A stretch of 64,000 nt of DNA, from positions 645,309-709,308 of the forward strand of contig CP063810.1 in NCBI GenBank assembly GCA_022818765.1, given 5' to 3'. Positions 62,748-64,000 of the stretch are shown one piece after another; the stretch's first letter is position 1; the number at the start of each line of letters is the position of its first letter. Below the pieces are notes generated by a model that searched no databases, was not told the DNA's origin, and worked only from the letters and a program-made list of their open reading frames with translations. The position numbers and the translations under genes are program-made. This stretch comes from Bordetella sp. (GTDB lineage: Bacteria; Pseudomonadota; Gammaproteobacteria; Burkholderiales; Burkholderiaceae_B).

Positions 62748-64000
62748 TTATATCCAACCTAGCCATTTCCAATAAGTTATGCTGAATAATACCATAACAA
62801 GGTATCCTATTACAGTAATTAAAATTCCAATTGTCGCAAATTTTTTTGCGTTAAAGGTTCCTGTGCTCATGCAAATCATATTTTGAGGAGCATTAATTGG
62901 AAGTATAAATCCATAACTTGTTGAAAAACCAAGCAGCATTATCAAACCAGTCCAGTCAAAGTCGTAAGGAATAGCTGTTAGTACTGCAATCATAATTGGT
63001 AATATTGAAGAAGCGAGTGCAGTTGCGCTAGCAAATCCTAGATGGATAATAATTAAAAAGGCACTTAAAATAGAAAAAATTTTCCAGGATTCAAGTTGAT
63101 CTAATCCAATGATTAATATTACTTGTTCTCCTAACCATTGAGCAGCTTGAGTACTCAATAAAGCTGATCCAAGACTTATTCCAACTCCAAATACCATGAG
63201 GGTTCCCCATGGAACACGAGCTTGAATATCTCTCCAAGACATTACACCAAATTTAGGTAAAATTAAAAATATTAAGCCTAAATATGTTGTAGATGTTGTA
63301 TCAAATTTATGGAGTTTTCCTTCTGTAAACCAAAGACAAAGCAATAAAAACGAAACAAATAGTAACCTTTTTTGTGATGAGGTTATTGGTCCTAAATTTT
63401 CCAAAGAATGATTCTGTATATCTTTATTGAGAAAAGAATTATTTTTTTCTGGCGGTAATATTTTGATAACAATCATAACTAAAATGACTGACATCATTAG
63501 AGACCAAGGAGCTCCTGCAATGAACCAATCGGACCAGGTAACTGTTTTTCCTAAAATTTTTTCCATAAATCCTACAGTAAGTAAATTTTGAGCAGCAGCA
63601 GTTTTAATTCCGATATTCCAAATACCTGTAGCGTGGGCAACAATAATCATGATACCAGCAGAAATATTTGAATTTTTATTTATATTTAAAGCTGTAATGA
63701 CTCCCATCATAATTGGAACTATTGCTGCACTACGCGCAGTAGAGCTAGGAACAAGTAAACTCAGAACAATTGTTACTATAATGCTTCCAATCATTATTCG
63801 CTTTGTACTAATTCCAATCTTTGTCAATGTAATAATTGCAATTCTTTTATCTAACCCAGTAAAATTCATAGCTGATGCAATAAATAATGCTCCAGCTACT
63901 AAAGCTAAGGCAGAATTAGAAAATCCAGCAAGTGCAATTGTCATTGCACAAGATGTTCCATATATCTCATTTGAATTTTCCAAAGTTGGAGAAGTTCCTA
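62748..64000 (-). CDS. DASS/SLC13-family anion transporter, partial
   Basis: The frame is open from a stop at 62748 to the right edge, so the N-terminus lies outside. About ten membrane helices remain. The family signature appears as VPSSTARSAAIVPI in the middle and a second repeat-like INAPQNMICMSTGTF near the end, resembling the two substrate- or sodium-binding hairpins of di/tricarboxylate transporters. Substrate cannot be fixed from sequence; a C4-dicarboxylate or citrate is likely. Such a permease could feed host carboxylates to the respiratory chain. Confidence 0.85.
   Translation of the reverse strand, partial: GTSPTLENSNEIYGTSCAMTIALAGFSNSALALVAGALFIASAMNFTGLDKRIAIITLTKIGISTKRIMIGSIIVTIVLSLLVPSSTARSAAIVPIMMGVITALNINKNSNISAGIMIIVAHATGIWNIGIKTAAAQNLLTVGFMEKILGKTVTWSDWFIAGAPWSLMMSVILVMIVIKILPPEKNNSFLNKDIQNHSLENLGPITSSQKRLLFVSFLLLCLWFTEGKLHKFDTTSTTYLGLIFLILPKFGVMSWRDIQARVPWGTLMVFGVGISLGSALLSTQAAQWLGEQVILIIGLDQLESWKIFSILSAFLIIIHLGFASATALASSILPIMIAVLTAIPYDFDWTGLIMLLGFSTSYGFILPINAPQNMICMSTGTFNAKKFATIGILITVIGYLVMVLFSITYWKWLGWI

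Overview
The window comes from a strongly AT-rich bacterial chromosome with short intergenic gaps. The gene orders ResB / cytochrome c4 / engB / hemB, ctaC-ctaD ... ctaE-DUF2909-SURF1-ctaA-ctaB-SCO, gatC-gatA-gatB opposite mreB-mreC-mreD-mrdA-rodA, and tRNA-Tyr-Gly-Thr-tuf are those of Betaproteobacteria, order Burkholderiales (Alcaligenaceae-like). The AT bias and the absence of genes that usually sit at several of these junctions (cutA/dsbD, parAB, ctaG) suggest a reduced-genome lineage such as an obligate endosymbiont. Genus is not proven; the trypanosomatid-symbiont type is a reasonable guess only.

Layout. 1-1932: cytochrome c biogenesis protein ResB (cut by the left edge) and a di-heme cytochrome c, minus strand. 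2104-3744: engB and hemB, plus strand. 3749-38991: one unbroken minus-strand block of about 35 kb, read from its promoter-proximal end as mnmG, rsmG, tRNA-Tyr, tRNA-Gly, tRNA-Thr, tuf (copy 2), tRNA-Trp, secE, nusG, rplK, rplA, rplJ, rplL, rpoB, rpoC, rpsL, rpsG, fusA, tuf (copy 1), rpsJ, then the S10, spc and alpha operons down to rplQ. 38992-39334: a gene-free stretch with DnaA boxes and a 20-bp-arm perfect palindrome next to mnmG, the best candidate for oriC. 39335-42771: glmS and glmU, amino-sugar supply for the cell envelope. 42904-51268: a complete-looking aa3 cytochrome c oxidase locus with assembly factors but no ctaG/cox11. 51541-52430: rpoH. 52849-56916: pyrE (plus), gatB-gatA-gatC (minus). 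57137-62726: the rod-shape operon mreB-mreC-mreD-mrdA-rodA (plus). 62748-64000: a DASS-family anion transporter, cut by the right edge.

The genes are mostly core machinery: translation, transcription, protein secretion, tRNA modification and amidation, heme and cytochrome oxidase assembly, and wall elongation. The main anomaly is that eight otherwise well-conserved genes (rpsE, rplE, rplX, rplP, rpsC, rplB, rpsL, rpoH) carry small frameshifts as written. Each is repaired by adding one or two bases in a homopolymer run, and after repair each protein has its family's normal length. Seven of the nine lesions lie between 9.6 and 15.5 kb. Sequencing or assembly undercalls are the simplest explanation; polymerase slippage or genuine decay are the alternatives. 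Other points are two tuf copies that appear identical into their 3' flank, a hairpin terminator plus promoter that split rpsJ from rplC, and several long perfect inverted repeats between genes. I saw no rRNA genes, CRISPR arrays, insertion sequences or prophage.
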